A stretch of 28,013 bases of DNA from an uncultured Eubacteriales bacterium (GCA_934489945.1 CAKSSY010000019.1:1-28013), one strand, 5' to 3'. Positions 16,378 through 25,027 are shown, numbered from the stretch's first letter. Numbers and translations are program-made. The notes: generated from the sequence alone by a model not told the origin.

Positions 16378-17541
16378 ATGAAAGTACAACTTCTCAATAA
16401 AATTGCCACCGTCGGCACCGATGAACTTGACAAAACGCTTTACGAAATCGGAACCGATGTTGCTGATCCAGATGCCATTATGGTACGCTCCGCCGTCATG
16501 CACGACATGACATTTGGCAAAAATCTCAAAGCCATTGCCCGTGCCGGTGCCGGTGTCAATAATATTCCGATTGATCGTTGCACCTCGGAGGGTATCGTCG
16601 TATTCAATACCCCCGGTGCCAATGCAAATGGAGTCAAGGAACTTGCTATCTGTGCTCTTCTGTTGGCTTCCCGTGATATCGTAGGCGGTATTGAGTGGGT
16701 TAAGACACTGGAAGGCACCCCTGATGTGGCAAAACAGGTCGAAGCAGGCAAATCCAAATTTGCCGGTCACGAACTGAAAGGAAAATCTTTGGGCGTTATC
16801 GGTCTGGGCGCAATCGGCGGTATGGTTGCCGGAATTGCCACACATCTCGGCATGAATGTTATCGGATGTGACCCGTTCATCAGCGTGGACGGTGCATGGA
16901 ATCTCAATAACCGCGTTTCCCATGCCGCTACCTATGACGACATTTACAAAGATGCCGATTATATCACTCTGCACGTTCCTGCCACCGCAGAAACCAAAAA
17001 GATGATAAACGCCGATTCTATTGCGAAAATGAAGGATGGAGTCCGTATCATCAACCTTTCCCGTGCTGATCTGATCGATCCGTCCGCAGTCAAGGAAGCT
17101 CTTGCCTCCGGTAAGATTGCGGCTTATGTCACCGACTTCCCGACCGAGGATATTTTAGGCGTAAAGGGCGTAATCGCCATCCCCCATCTCGGTGCCTCAA
17201 CGGAGGAATCCGAGGATAACTGTGCGATTATGGCGGCAAAAGAACTTGATCAGTATCTTCGCGTCGGAACGATCCGAAACAGCGTCAACTTCCCGAATGT
17301 GGAAATGCCACTTTCTTCCGATGTCCGTCTTTGCCTTCTTCACGCGAATGTTCCGTCAATTCTGTCTCAGATTACGGCAATTCTGTCCGAGGAAGGCATC
17401 AACATTGAGAACTTGACCAACAAATCCAAAGGAAACAACGCCTATACGATCGTTGATATTTCCGGCGAACCGAAAGCGGAATCGATTGCCAAACTGGAAG
17501 CAATTCCCGAAATTGTCCGTGTCAGAGTTATCAAACAGTAA
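16378..17541 (+). CDS. serA: D-3-phosphoglycerate dehydrogenase with C-terminal ACT domain
   Basis: Oxidises 3-phosphoglycerate to 3-phosphohydroxypyruvate with NAD+, the entry step of serine synthesis. It is 387 residues. The Rossmann motif GLGAIGG begins at G142. The catalytic Arg lies in NLSRADLID, the Glu in the following FPTED segment and the His in IPHLGASTEES. The last ~70 residues, from VRLCLLHANVPSIL, form an ACT domain, which in this family gives serine feedback control. The protein lacks the extra ASB domain of the ~520-residue form. The start follows AAGGAG. The genes run in the order serC-serA, as in many Clostridia and Bacteroidetes. Confidence 0.97.
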   Translation: MKVQLLNKIATVGTDELDKTLYEIGTDVADPDAIMVRSAVMHDMTFGKNLKAIARAGAGVNNIPIDRCTSEGIVVFNTPGANANGVKELAICALLLASRDIVGGIEWVKTLEGTPDVAKQVEAGKSKFAGHELKGKSLGVIGLGAIGGMVAGIATHLGMNVIGCDPFISVDGAWNLNNRVSHAATYDDIYKDADYITLHVPATAETKKMINADSIAKMKDGVRIINLSRADLIDPSAVKEALASGKIAAYVTDFPTEDILGVKGVIAIPHLGASTEESEDNCAIMAAKELDQYLRVGTIRNSVNFPNVEMPLSSDVRLCLLHANVPSILSQITAILSEEGINIENLTNKSKGNNAYTIVDISGEPKAESIAKLEAIPEIVRVRVIKQ

Positions 17542-17562
17542 CAGACTGTCAAACGGAGTTGC

Positions 17563-17607
17563 TAAAAACACGCATATCACTTTTCAGGGGGTATGCGTGT
17601 TTTTTTC
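17563..17607 (+). terminator. Terminator after serC-serA
   Basis: AAAAACACGCATA (17564-17576) pairs with TATGCGTGTTTTT (17592-17604) around a 15-nt loop, and the T run continues. Confidence 0.92.
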
Positions 17608-17788
17608 TATGAATATCAATGCGTTATATGTGAGCATTTAAGTGTTAAAAAAACCTTATTTTATGCGGCTTTTTAAGGAGCGTCCAATAGCGTGTCCGTA
17701 CCTGAATGCCCTATCGCATAGACAACCCCGTTAATATCCGGTGTTTTTTCCGCTTTGCCTCCAAAAGATAAAAATGTGTCATTGAGCT

Positions 17789-18043
17789 GTGCAAGACGAA
17801 TACAAATATCTTCACTGCCCTCGCTTAAATCGTGTGTGCCCATATGCGCGGCATTTGAAAAACGCGTATTTGGTCGGAACAATTGCGTGGTATAAATGCA
17901 AAAGTCCCACGCTTCCTAAGGGACACGGCGGTGTGTACCAATCGGATGAGTTTTTGTGTATCGACGTCTTTTGGGAGGCAATTAAGATATTGACCACTAC
18001 CATGATCGAATGCGGCGAAAACGCTGAAAAACAGAATTACTGA
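17789..18043 (+). pseudogene. Decayed 3' fragment of an M20-type dipeptidase
   Basis: The reading frame from about 17840 to the TGA at 18041-18043 encodes PYARHLKNAY, a stretch containing PKGHGG, then VYQSDEFLCIDVFWEAIKI. This order matches the C-terminal end of M20A dipeptidases of the PepV/Sapep kind, where a GGTYAR motif is followed by a HQ-x-DE motif and an Asp-led helix. Here the metal-site region reads YQSDE in place of HQxDE, and GGTYAR reads VCPYAR. Upstream of about 17830 the frame has stops and no M20 similarity, so the first 80% or more of the gene, including most of the metal site, is gone. A minus-strand open frame at 17673-17882 covers part of this stretch; I cannot assign it. 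The assignment is from motif order alone. Confidence 0.6.
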
Positions 18044-18088
18044 AATACAAACGCCGCTAGCGGTTTCCGCTTGCGGCGTTTGTATTTC
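18042..18088. terminator. Long perfect foldback between the M20 remnant and the AraC gene
   Basis: A 16-bp perfect stem (18042-18057 with 18073-18088) encloses another 5-bp stem (AGCGG at 18059-18063 with CCGCT at 18067-18071). It lies between convergent ends and can act as a bidirectional terminator, although the T tracts beyond the stem are short. It overlaps the last codon of the M20 fragment. Confidence 0.75.
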
Positions 18089-18095
18089 ATAAAGG

Positions 18096-18938
18096 TTAGC
18101 GTGCATGCACAGAAAAACGGCTCGGCGGTTGTCCGTATTTTTTATGAAAGGCGGCGGAAAAGTGCTCGGCACTCACAAACCCGTTGCGCGCGGCGATTTC
18201 GCCGATGGAAAGCGTATCGTTTAGCAGGCATTCGAGTGCCTTTTCCAAGCGCAACTCCAAGAGATAAGCGTGCAACGTTTGACCGGTGAATGCCTTGAAT
18301 AAGCGTCCCAAATGATAAGGATGATAGCCGAACGCTTTGGCAAGACTTTCGTTTGTTAACGGCTCGGCATAGTATTCATGCAGATAATCCACCACGCGTC
18401 CGGCAGTTTTTCGGCTGCTTAGCACAACAGACTGCCGCTGCAAAATCGAAATGAGTATCTTTTTCAGGATAGCCGACGCGCTGTCGCGCCAATATAATTC
18501 CTTAAGAGAAAAACAATGCGCAAGCTCCTCTAAATCGTTTTGCAGATAATCCGCGTCGTTCATGTACAGAAAGCGCGTAAGCCTATCGATCCCCGTGTCG
18601 AGATGACTGGGAAGAATCTCGCTTTCTGCAAAGAGGGAGACCTTGCAGGGCGGCATGACGTTCTCATAGCGGGCATAGTGAGTATTGTAATCAAAATTGA
18701 TGGTAAAGAATAAGAGCTTGTCCTCTTTTTCGGGCAAGGGCATGTAGGCGTGACCTGCCGGATACAGCACAAGACTGCCCGGCTTTAAGGGATGGGCAGA
18801 GTCCGGCGTTACAAAAGTGCCGCGCCCCATAATAGTGTAAAAAAGGCGGCAGTCTTGCGCCTTTACCATGTATCGGTTGGGCAGGTAAGTGGTTTTGGCA
18901 GCATAGCGCACAAACGGGCAGATGTTTTCGAATTTCAT
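18096..18938 (-). CDS. AraC-family transcriptional regulator with cupin-like sensor domain
   Basis: A 280-residue regulator. The N-terminal half has the AraC-type ligand-binding pattern (RLFYTIMGRGTF and then LKPGSLVLYPAG, a cupin-like beta barrel). The last ~90 residues are the double helix-turn-helix: TNESLAKAFGYHPYHLGRLFKA for the first and SIGEIAARNGFVSAEHFSAAF for the second, closing in the usual KKYGQPPSRF. I start it at 18938 because the binding domain begins there; the ribosome binding site is weak (AAGAGAG), and the longer frame to 19202 crosses the promoter. It is divergent from the GH106-like/MFS operon and should control it in response to an imported sugar, usually as an activator. 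Confidence 0.93.
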   Translation of the reverse strand: MKFENICPFVRYAAKTTYLPNRYMVKAQDCRLFYTIMGRGTFVTPDSAHPLKPGSLVLYPAGHAYMPLPEKEDKLLFFTINFDYNTHYARYENVMPPCKVSLFAESEILPSHLDTGIDRLTRFLYMNDADYLQNDLEELAHCFSLKELYWRDSASAILKKILISILQRQSVVLSSRKTAGRVVDYLHEYYAEPLTNESLAKAFGYHPYHLGRLFKAFTGQTLHAYLLELRLEKALECLLNDTLSIGEIAARNGFVSAEHFSAAFHKKYGQPPSRFSVHAR

Positions 18939-18990
18939 AAGGCACTCTCTTACAATGTTTGTTTTTGAAAGATTTTTATTTTTCTTTCTT

Positions 18991-19022
18991 AGGATTATAC
19001 CATGAATTTGTGTTATAATCAA
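18991..19022. promoter_or_regulatory. Overlapping divergent promoters of araC-type gene and GH106-like operon
   Basis: The minus-strand promoter reads TTGATT (19022-19017), 17 bp, TATAAT (18999-18994), with TGG before the -10 box. The plus-strand promoter has TATAAT at 19014-19019 with TGT before it and only AGGATT at the -35 position (18991-18996). Each -10 box therefore lies on the -35 box of the other. The ends GATTATA (18993-18999) and TATAATC (19014-19020) form an inverted repeat. The poor -35 of the operon promoter suits activation by an AraC protein. Confidence 0.75.
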
Positions 19023-19050
19023 GTGGAAAATTTCCGAAAGAGGTGTATTT

Positions 19051-21507
19051 ATGCAGAATCCGCTTATCCCGATGGTCGCCATGACCGGCGCACCAAGCAA
19101 AAAAGAAGTGTTTGATTTTATAAAAAACATGAAAGAGAAATGTGGCTTTGAGCAGCTTATGCTGTATCCGCGAAGCGGCTGCGAGGTCGTGTATCTTTCC
19201 AAAGCATGGTTTGAATTGTGCTCCTATTATATCGAAGGCGCGTCGGTATGCGGCATGAAGATATGGCTGTACGATGAGTTCAACTGGCCAGCCGGTCAGG
19301 CAGGCTGGCGTGTTACGGTGCACAACGAGTACCGATTAAAGAACCTACTTGTCAAAACAGACGGCAAAACCGTGAATTTCGAAGTCATTTTGACCGATTA
19401 TCCCGATATTCTGAACGAGGACGCAATGAACCTTTTTGTTTCGTTGACGCACGAGGAGTACAAAAAGCACTTCGGGAGCTATTTCGGCAGCACGGTTGTC
19501 GGCATGTATACCGATGAGCCGTCTTTCGGCTATGGAACCGGGAAAGATCGGCTTCCGTACTACGAGGACGTGGAAAACGATTATAGAAAAGCTTTTGGCA
19601 CAGAATTCTTTAAAGACATAGAACAGAGCGTCACAGGCGAAAGCGCAAATTCGGATAAAAGTGTATATGCACGGTTATATCAGTTGTGTGCACAGAAAAT
19701 GTATCACTGCTTTTCCGAAAAAATCGGCTCTTGGTGCAAGGAAAACGGATTACTTTTAACAGGGCACTTGATGGACGATGAAACGCCGTCCGGAAATACT
19801 CTTCATTCGGGCGACGCATTCTTGAACCTATCCGCGTTTGGAAAACCGGGAATCGATGAAATTGGAACATGCACAATGAACGGAACCAATACGCTGGATT
19901 GGTTACTGCCGTTTGCTGATGCTTTTTCTGCCAACAGTACCCATGGTGCGATGGCAGAGCTTTTCGCCTTTGGTCCATACGATATGAGCCACACAAAGGA
20001 AGTGCAGATGCTGGCTCTGACCGCGCTTCACGGGATCGATACCTGGTTTTTGGCAGTCGGTCATTTTGACATGCGCGGCAATCTGACAAAAAAGCGATAT
20101 TTCCGCAATTATACCCATGCAAATCCGGATCATGACGCCTATTGGGAACTTGCGGAAAAAGCAAAACAGTTTGCAGTGCTTGCCCGGAAGAAACGCGTTT
20201 CGTATGTCGGAATTCTGTATGACCGCGACCGGATAGCCGAATCGATTCCCACAGAACGGCTGCAAGCCGAGAACCGTGCCTATATGATGCTTACGCGTGC
20301 GCTTCATAAAACACAGACCGATTTTAAGATTGTGCAACCCGGTGAAGTCTGGGACAAGGAAATTCTCTTCTTGCCGGAGAAGGATGGAACGGTGCGCAAC
20401 ATCAGGACCGGGGAGCTTTTTGCGGATGCCAAGAGTGCCGCCTCCTATGCCGCCCGGAAAACACCGGATCTTGTACGTGCGCTTACCGAAGACGGAAATG
20501 TCGCAAACGATGTCTTTCTTCGTCACTTTGCCGACGGTTCTTATTGCCTTGTGGATGTGGCACAGAAAAGTGTGAATCGGATTTTATATGTGGATGGAAA
20601 AAAGGTGTTCTTACCGGCTTGCGGTGTGTACGACAGCGAAGAAATGCCGCTTGAATTCTTATGCAAAGCATCGGTTGAACACGAAAAAGTGATACAGCCC
20701 GGGAAAAATGTGTTCCGCTTTTTGTTCCCGTCCGGCTTGCATGAAAAGGAATTTTTCTGCGAAGAAGATACCGATGTCGTTTTCACCGTGCGCGATATCC
20801 ACGCGGAGCATTTTTTCACGACTGACGGAAACGCACGTGCCGAAAAGCGCGGCGAATTGGTGCGCGGAAATGCGGTCGGACAGCCACATTTGTACTTAGA
20901 CGGAACAGAACTGGACACTTTCGCAAAAGACGAATTGCTACCGGACGGATTTTCTGAATTCTACCATCAAACACCGATTTTGCACCTTTGTGCCGGAAAA
21001 CATACGGTATGCGTGGAAAATGCGTTGTATGATGTCAAGTTCCTGCCGCTCTTACTTGTATTCGGTGCTTTTGAGGTGGATTATGAGCATTCGTCCCTGT
21101 TAAAAGTCAAAACGCCGTATTCGGGCGAGAGCATCGGATTCTGGGGCGAATGCCAGTATACGGCAACCATACATATTCCGGAAATTCCGGCAGATAAAGA
21201 ACTGTATTTCAGTGTCGGGTGTCCGCTGTACAAGAAACTGTACATAAACGGAACCAAAATGGGGGAAGGTGGACTTTGCGACTTGGGACTTTGGCGTATT
21301 CCTCCGGAATGCGCCGGACAAATGGTGGAAATTACTGTGCTTTACGAATCCACGCTTGCACCGCTGTTCGGCGATACTGCTATATTTGTACGTGATAACA
21401 CGGTAGATTCCGGCTTTTGGGCAGATATTGCGCGTCCGTATCCGACCTATCCGATCGGTGTTGGTCTTGACTTTTATGCCAAGGCGAAAGGGGGAACAAA
21501 CGCGTGA
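19051..21507 (+). CDS. GH106-like glycoside hydrolase (alpha-L-rhamnosidase-related), cytoplasmic
   Basis: An 818-residue protein with no signal peptide. The N-terminal barrel has motifs shared by GH106 alpha-L-rhamnosidases and the wider group of uncharacterised relatives: MLYPRSGCEV, then WLYDEFNWPAGQAG (W72, with E76 a candidate acid) and YTDEPSFGYG (D155, E156). The middle contains GHLMDDETPS. The last ~250 residues look like beta-sandwich domains ending in a jelly-roll-like fold (YTATIHIPEIPADKELYF). GH106 enzymes are usually larger and secreted, so the exact family and sugar are uncertain. The start at 19051 follows AGAGGTG. Its stop overlaps the MFS gene start by 4 nt, so hydrolysis and uptake are translated together, pointing to intracellular cleavage of an imported glycoside. 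Confidence 0.85.
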   Translation: MQNPLIPMVAMTGAPSKKEVFDFIKNMKEKCGFEQLMLYPRSGCEVVYLSKAWFELCSYYIEGASVCGMKIWLYDEFNWPAGQAGWRVTVHNEYRLKNLLVKTDGKTVNFEVILTDYPDILNEDAMNLFVSLTHEEYKKHFGSYFGSTVVGMYTDEPSFGYGTGKDRLPYYEDVENDYRKAFGTEFFKDIEQSVTGESANSDKSVYARLYQLCAQKMYHCFSEKIGSWCKENGLLLTGHLMDDETPSGNTLHSGDAFLNLSAFGKPGIDEIGTCTMNGTNTLDWLLPFADAFSANSTHGAMAELFAFGPYDMSHTKEVQMLALTALHGIDTWFLAVGHFDMRGNLTKKRYFRNYTHANPDHDAYWELAEKAKQFAVLARKKRVSYVGILYDRDRIAESIPTERLQAENRAYMMLTRALHKTQTDFKIVQPGEVWDKEILFLPEKDGTVRNIRTGELFADAKSAASYAARKTPDLVRALTEDGNVANDVFLRHFADGSYCLVDVAQKSVNRILYVDGKKVFLPACGVYDSEEMPLEFLCKASVEHEKVIQPGKNVFRFLFPSGLHEKEFFCEEDTDVVFTVRDIHAEHFFTTDGNARAEKRGELVRGNAVGQPHLYLDGTELDTFAKDELLPDGFSEFYHQTPILHLCAGKHTVCVENALYDVKFLPLLLVFGAFEVDYEHSSLLKVKTPYSGESIGFWGECQYTATIHIPEIPADKELYFSVGCPLYKKLYINGTKMGEGGLCDLGLWRIPPECAGQMVEITVLYESTLAPLFGDTAIFVRDNTVDSGFWADIARPYPTYPIGVGLDFYAKAKGGTNA

Positions 21508-22664
21508 AGCAGGCTGGAAAATTCTTTCTCTTTTATTTTCTCTACAATACAGCACTTGTGGTTTATAACAACTATGTTCCGTTATACTATCGTTCTATCT
21601 GCGGCTTTTCGGAAACACAGATCGGAACGCTTGTATCGGTAGGGCCTGTCGCGACGGTGTTCGGTATGCTTTTGTTCGGTCGTCTTGCTGATCGCTTAAA
21701 AAACCGAAATGTTCTGATGGGAATTCTGTTATTCTTATCGGGGGCACTGACGGCACTCTATACCGCTACGGTGTCTTTTACCTTTTTCTCAGGACTGTTT
21801 TTCGTGTTTACGCTTGTCAATTCGCCGGTTTTGCAGCTCGCCGATACGTCGACGGTCATCTATGCGACCGAAAAGCATCTCTCATTCGGCATTTTACGCT
21901 TAGGTGGCTCGATCGGCTATGCGTTTACCTCGCTTGTGTGCGGCTATCTTGCGGCGCGCGGCACAAATGATCTGTTTTTCGTCGCGCTTGCGGCGTATGC
22001 GGTCACAGGCGTGGCGGCGTTTCTGTTGCCAAAGGAGGAACGCACCGTGTGTGTGAGAGAAACGGCACGCGTGCCGTATAGGGCACTTTTCCGTGCAGAT
22101 ATTCTGTTTTTGGCCATCGTCAACTTTTTCGGCTTTGTGCCGATCTTTTTCTGGAATACCTTTTGTCTTGTGCATTTGACGGACAGCGGCGCACCGCGTT
22201 GGCTTATCGGAAGCACCATGTTTGCGGCGTGTATCTCGGAAATGGCGTTTTTACTGGCAGCAAAGAAAATTGAAAAACGGCTGTCGGTACACACTGCATT
22301 GATCGTTTCGTTATGTATTACCTGTGTGCGCTATACGTTATATGGACTGACAAACGACCCGTATGTGTATATGCTTTTAAACCTCATGCAGAGCGGCTGC
22401 CATGTGGTGATATCCTATTTTTCGGCTTTATATATCCGCCGTCATGTGCCGGATTTCCTACAGGCGTCCGGGCAAACGCTTATCGGTCTTATCGATTACG
22501 GTGCAGCCAAATTTGCCGCAAACTTTTTCGGCGGTCGACTGAATCGCACGATCGGATACGAGGGCTGTATGCTTACAGCCGGTCTTATGGCAGGAGCGGC
22601 GGCACTTGCGGTGGGATTTGTATGGCACTGTCAGGCACAAAAGCGGAAAATGAATACGGTATAA
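21504..22664 (+). CDS. MFS transporter, probable glycoside importer
   Basis: A 386-residue membrane protein of the major facilitator superfamily with 12 predicted segments. The loop between segments 2 and 3 carries the family motif as GRLADRLKNRN (motif A), and a second-half copy is degenerate. It resembles the MFS_1-like/nucleoside-H+-symporter-like group that includes sugar and oligosaccharide transporters. The start is GTG at 21504 and overlaps the TGA of the upstream gene (GTGA), so translation is probably coupled; GGGGG lies upstream. By its position it should import the substrate of the GH106-like enzyme. No clear terminator is seen in the 27 bp before the convergent DUF6062 gene. Confidence 0.88.
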   Translation: MKQAGKFFLFYFLYNTALVVYNNYVPLYYRSICGFSETQIGTLVSVGPVATVFGMLLFGRLADRLKNRNVLMGILLFLSGALTALYTATVSFTFFSGLFFVFTLVNSPVLQLADTSTVIYATEKHLSFGILRLGGSIGYAFTSLVCGYLAARGTNDLFFVALAAYAVTGVAAFLLPKEERTVCVRETARVPYRALFRADILFLAIVNFFGFVPIFFWNTFCLVHLTDSGAPRWLIGSTMFAACISEMAFLLAAKKIEKRLSVHTALIVSLCITCVRYTLYGLTNDPYVYMLLNLMQSGCHVVISYFSALYIRRHVPDFLQASGQTLIGLIDYGAAKFAANFFGGRLNRTIGYEGCMLTAGLMAGAAALAVGFVWHCQAQKRKMNTV

Positions 22665-22691
22665 AAAAACGACGTAAGGCAACCCTTTTTG

Positions 22692-23383
22692 TTACATATC
22701 TCCGCGCAAAAAACGGATTGCACGCTCCACAGCATCTTTTGAATCATACCACGGCTCCGCGTCGTAGCGATAATCAAACTTTTTGCAGAACCAACTGATA
22801 TCTTCTTTCATCTTTTCCATATACGGTGTCACCACATCCCCCAAAGCACGGGAAAATTCCGCATTCCGTTTCTTCGGCAAACGCTTTTCTCCCTGTTCCA
22901 GGAGGCGACGGTAATGCGGCAGACAAAGCATGGGCTGTTCCGCTGTTTTTTTGCGAAAATTTTCGTCTTTGTCCCATAAATAAACGATCGTATCGATCAT
23001 ATGGTGAAAATGAAATTCAATGCGTCCGCAAATATAACAGGTTTTTTCCAACTCCCCCAGTCGCGTTTTTTTGCCTTCGCACCGGGAATGCCAAGCAATC
23101 CGTCCTTCATGTTGCCTGATAATTCCGCCAAGTGACTCTCCATTGTCAAAGCCATTCCGAGGCGGTTTTTCCGCACAAACATACGGTCGTAATGTTTGCG
23201 GCAGAATCCCTCCCTATTGGTTCGGATCCGAATGTCCGGTTCCATCATGGAGGCACCGAGAATCAATTCCAACTCGTCATTTTCCAATTTCTTATATAAT
23301 GCACAAACAGCACAACCGCAAGAAGCATCTGCCGCAGATGCTTCAAATGCCTCGTTTACGGGTATCGTGTAGATTTGCTCCAT
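22692..23383 (-). pseudogene. DUF6062-family protein, split by a frameshift at an A7 run
   Basis: DUF6062 proteins are ~230-residue cytoplasmic proteins of unknown function found in Clostridia, with several CxxC and H motifs suggesting metal binding. Here the first half starts at 23383 (MEQIYTIPVNEAFEA, after AGAGGGG) and contains CGCAVC and GFCRKHYDRM. The second half, in the -1 frame, carries LEKTCYICGRIEFHF, MLCLPHYRRLL and FDYRYDAEPW. The full span of 692 nt is one base short of a whole number of codons. The frame change falls at A7 on the coding strand (plus-strand T7 at 23066-23072), inside GCA AAA AAA CGC. A single-base loss, a sequencing error or a -1 frameshift would all explain it, since A AAA AAA is a classic slippery heptamer. 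Both halves are otherwise well preserved. Confidence 0.82.
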
Positions 23384-23407
23384 TTTCCATCCCCTCTTTC
23401 TGTACTC

Positions 23408-23436
23408 AATATACCACAAAATGAGCTTTTGTGCAA
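23408..23436 (-). promoter_or_regulatory. SigA promoter for the DUF6062 gene
   Basis: On the minus strand this reads TTGCAC (23436-23431), a 17-bp spacer and TATATT (23413-23408), with TGG before the -10 box. An intact promoter and ribosome binding site argue that the gene is still expressed. Confidence 0.72.
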
Positions 23437-23486
23437 GAGCCAAGTGCAAAAATTGCAAAAAAACACCATTATTTTACCTTTTTCTA

Positions 23487-23516
23487 TTGCAATCGGAGGT
23501 TTTTTTGTGATATAAT
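23487..23516 (+). promoter_or_regulatory. SigA promoter for putP
   Basis: TTGCAA (23487-23492), an 18-bp spacer and TATAAT (23511-23516), with TGA before the -10 box. GGAGG precedes the putP start at 23549. Confidence 0.73.
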
Positions 23517-23548
23517 AATCGGGTATATTTATTATTGGAGGACATCTT

Positions 23549-25027
23549 ATGGAATTGTTTGCATTCATCCTGTATTTCATTACGGTTCTTGTAATCGGAA
23601 TCGTTGTTTTTTTCCGTTCCAAGGAATCCGGAGAAAAGGATTATTTCCTCGGCGGCAGAAAAATGGGTCCGTGGGTCACAGCCATGAGCGCACAGGCTTC
23701 GGATATGTCCGGTTGGTTGTTAATGGGCTTCCCCGGCAGTATTTTGGCGTTCGGCTTCGGAAAAATGTGGATTGGAATCGGTCTTGTCATCGGTACGACT
23801 CTCAACTGGATTTTCGTCGCCAAGCGTCTCCGCCGTTTTTCAAAAGCAGCAGGTGACTCCATCACATTGCCCGAATATCTCTCAAACCGTTTTGCGGCAA
23901 CAAACCCGGCTTTGCGGATTGTTTGTGCTGTGGTTTTCCTTATCTGCTTTACGGTATACGTGGCATCGGGTTTCAAAGGCGGTGGAATTCTGTTCACCAA
24001 AGTCCTTCCCGGGATCAACCCGAGCTTGGCTATGATTTTGTTTGCTGTGGTTCTCGTGGCTTATACTTTCACCGGTGGGTTCAAAGCTGTCTGCTATACG
24101 GACTTCTTCCAGGGAATCATGATGCTCATTGCCATCATCGCCGTTCCGATTGCCATTCTTGCCACACAGAATCTTGACTTCTCAACCGCCAATGTCGGAA
24201 TGGATGCCGCGCATCAGTTCGGCACAAATCCCTTTGCTTCCGATTGGCGTGATATTGTATCCGGACTGGCATGGGGACTTGGCTACTTCGGCATGCCGCA
24301 CATTCTTGTCCGCTTTATGTCTATCGAAAAACCCAGTATGATAAAAAAATCGGCAACCGTCGCCATTGTCTGGGTGGTACTTTCTCTCGGTGCCGCAATG
24401 TCGTTTGCTTTTTTGGGACGCTTCATTCCCGAAATTCGTGAGCTGATTCATGTAGGCAAGCAGGAGAACATCTTTATCGAATTGGTTCATATGCTCTTCC
24501 CCGGTTTTATCGCAGGTATTTTGCTCTCTGCCATTCTTGCCGCGGCAATGAGTACCGCCGACTCCCAGCTTCTCGTGGCTTCATCCTCCTTTACGAGCGA
24601 CATCTATAAGCCCGTCTTTCGCAAAAATGCGGGCGATAAAGAAGTGCTTTGGGTCGGTCGCGGTGTGGTTATCGTAATCGCAATCGTCGCCTACTTCATT
24701 GCCTCCGCCCCCAACAGCGGCACCATCATGGATCTGGTCGAAAACGCATGGGCAGGCTTCGGTGCGGCATTCGGTCCCGTTATTCTTCTGTCGCTGTTTT
24801 GGAAACGCTTTACATACAAGGGGGCCATCGCCGGTATCATCGGCGGCAGTCTGACGGTGGTTCTTTGGATTGCTTTCCTGTCGAAATCCACGGGAATATA
24901 CGAACTGTTGCCTGGTTTCCTCGTCGGTCTTGCACTTTGCGTAATCGTTTCGCTGATGGATAAAAAGCCCTCTGCAGAGATTCTTGATATTTTCGAGCGT
25001 GCCACAGACACGAGCATCGACGACTGA
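23549..25027 (+). CDS. putP: Sodium/proline symporter (SSS family)
   Basis: A 492-residue membrane protein of the sodium:solute symporter family, normally 13 membrane segments, importing L-proline with Na+. Family landmarks are KDYFLGGRKMGPWVTAMSAQASDMSGWL near the start, the block SITLPEYLSNRF, and GFIAGILLSAILAAAMSTADSQLLVASS, which contributes Na+ binding residues in segment 8. The length and motif order match PutP well; closely related pantothenate or other SSS transporters are less likely because of the ASDMSGWL motif. No proline-degradation genes are adjacent. It is monocistronic with a large hairpin terminator behind it. Confidence 0.95.
   Translation: MELFAFILYFITVLVIGIVVFFRSKESGEKDYFLGGRKMGPWVTAMSAQASDMSGWLLMGFPGSILAFGFGKMWIGIGLVIGTTLNWIFVAKRLRRFSKAAGDSITLPEYLSNRFAATNPALRIVCAVVFLICFTVYVASGFKGGGILFTKVLPGINPSLAMILFAVVLVAYTFTGGFKAVCYTDFFQGIMMLIAIIAVPIAILATQNLDFSTANVGMDAAHQFGTNPFASDWRDIVSGLAWGLGYFGMPHILVRFMSIEKPSMIKKSATVAIVWVVLSLGAAMSFAFLGRFIPEIRELIHVGKQENIFIELVHMLFPGFIAGILLSAILAAAMSTADSQLLVASSSFTSDIYKPVFRKNAGDKEVLWVGRGVVIVIAIVAYFIASAPNSGTIMDLVENAWAGFGAAFGPVILLSLFWKRFTYKGAIAGIIGGSLTVVLWIAFLSKSTGIYELLPGFLVGLALCVIVSLMDKKPSAEILDIFERATDTSIDD

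Noticed and set aside
18939..19202. N-terminal extension of the AraC gene to 19202
   Set aside because: It would cross the promoters at 18991-19022 and the start of the GH106-like gene; the AraC binding domain begins at 18938.
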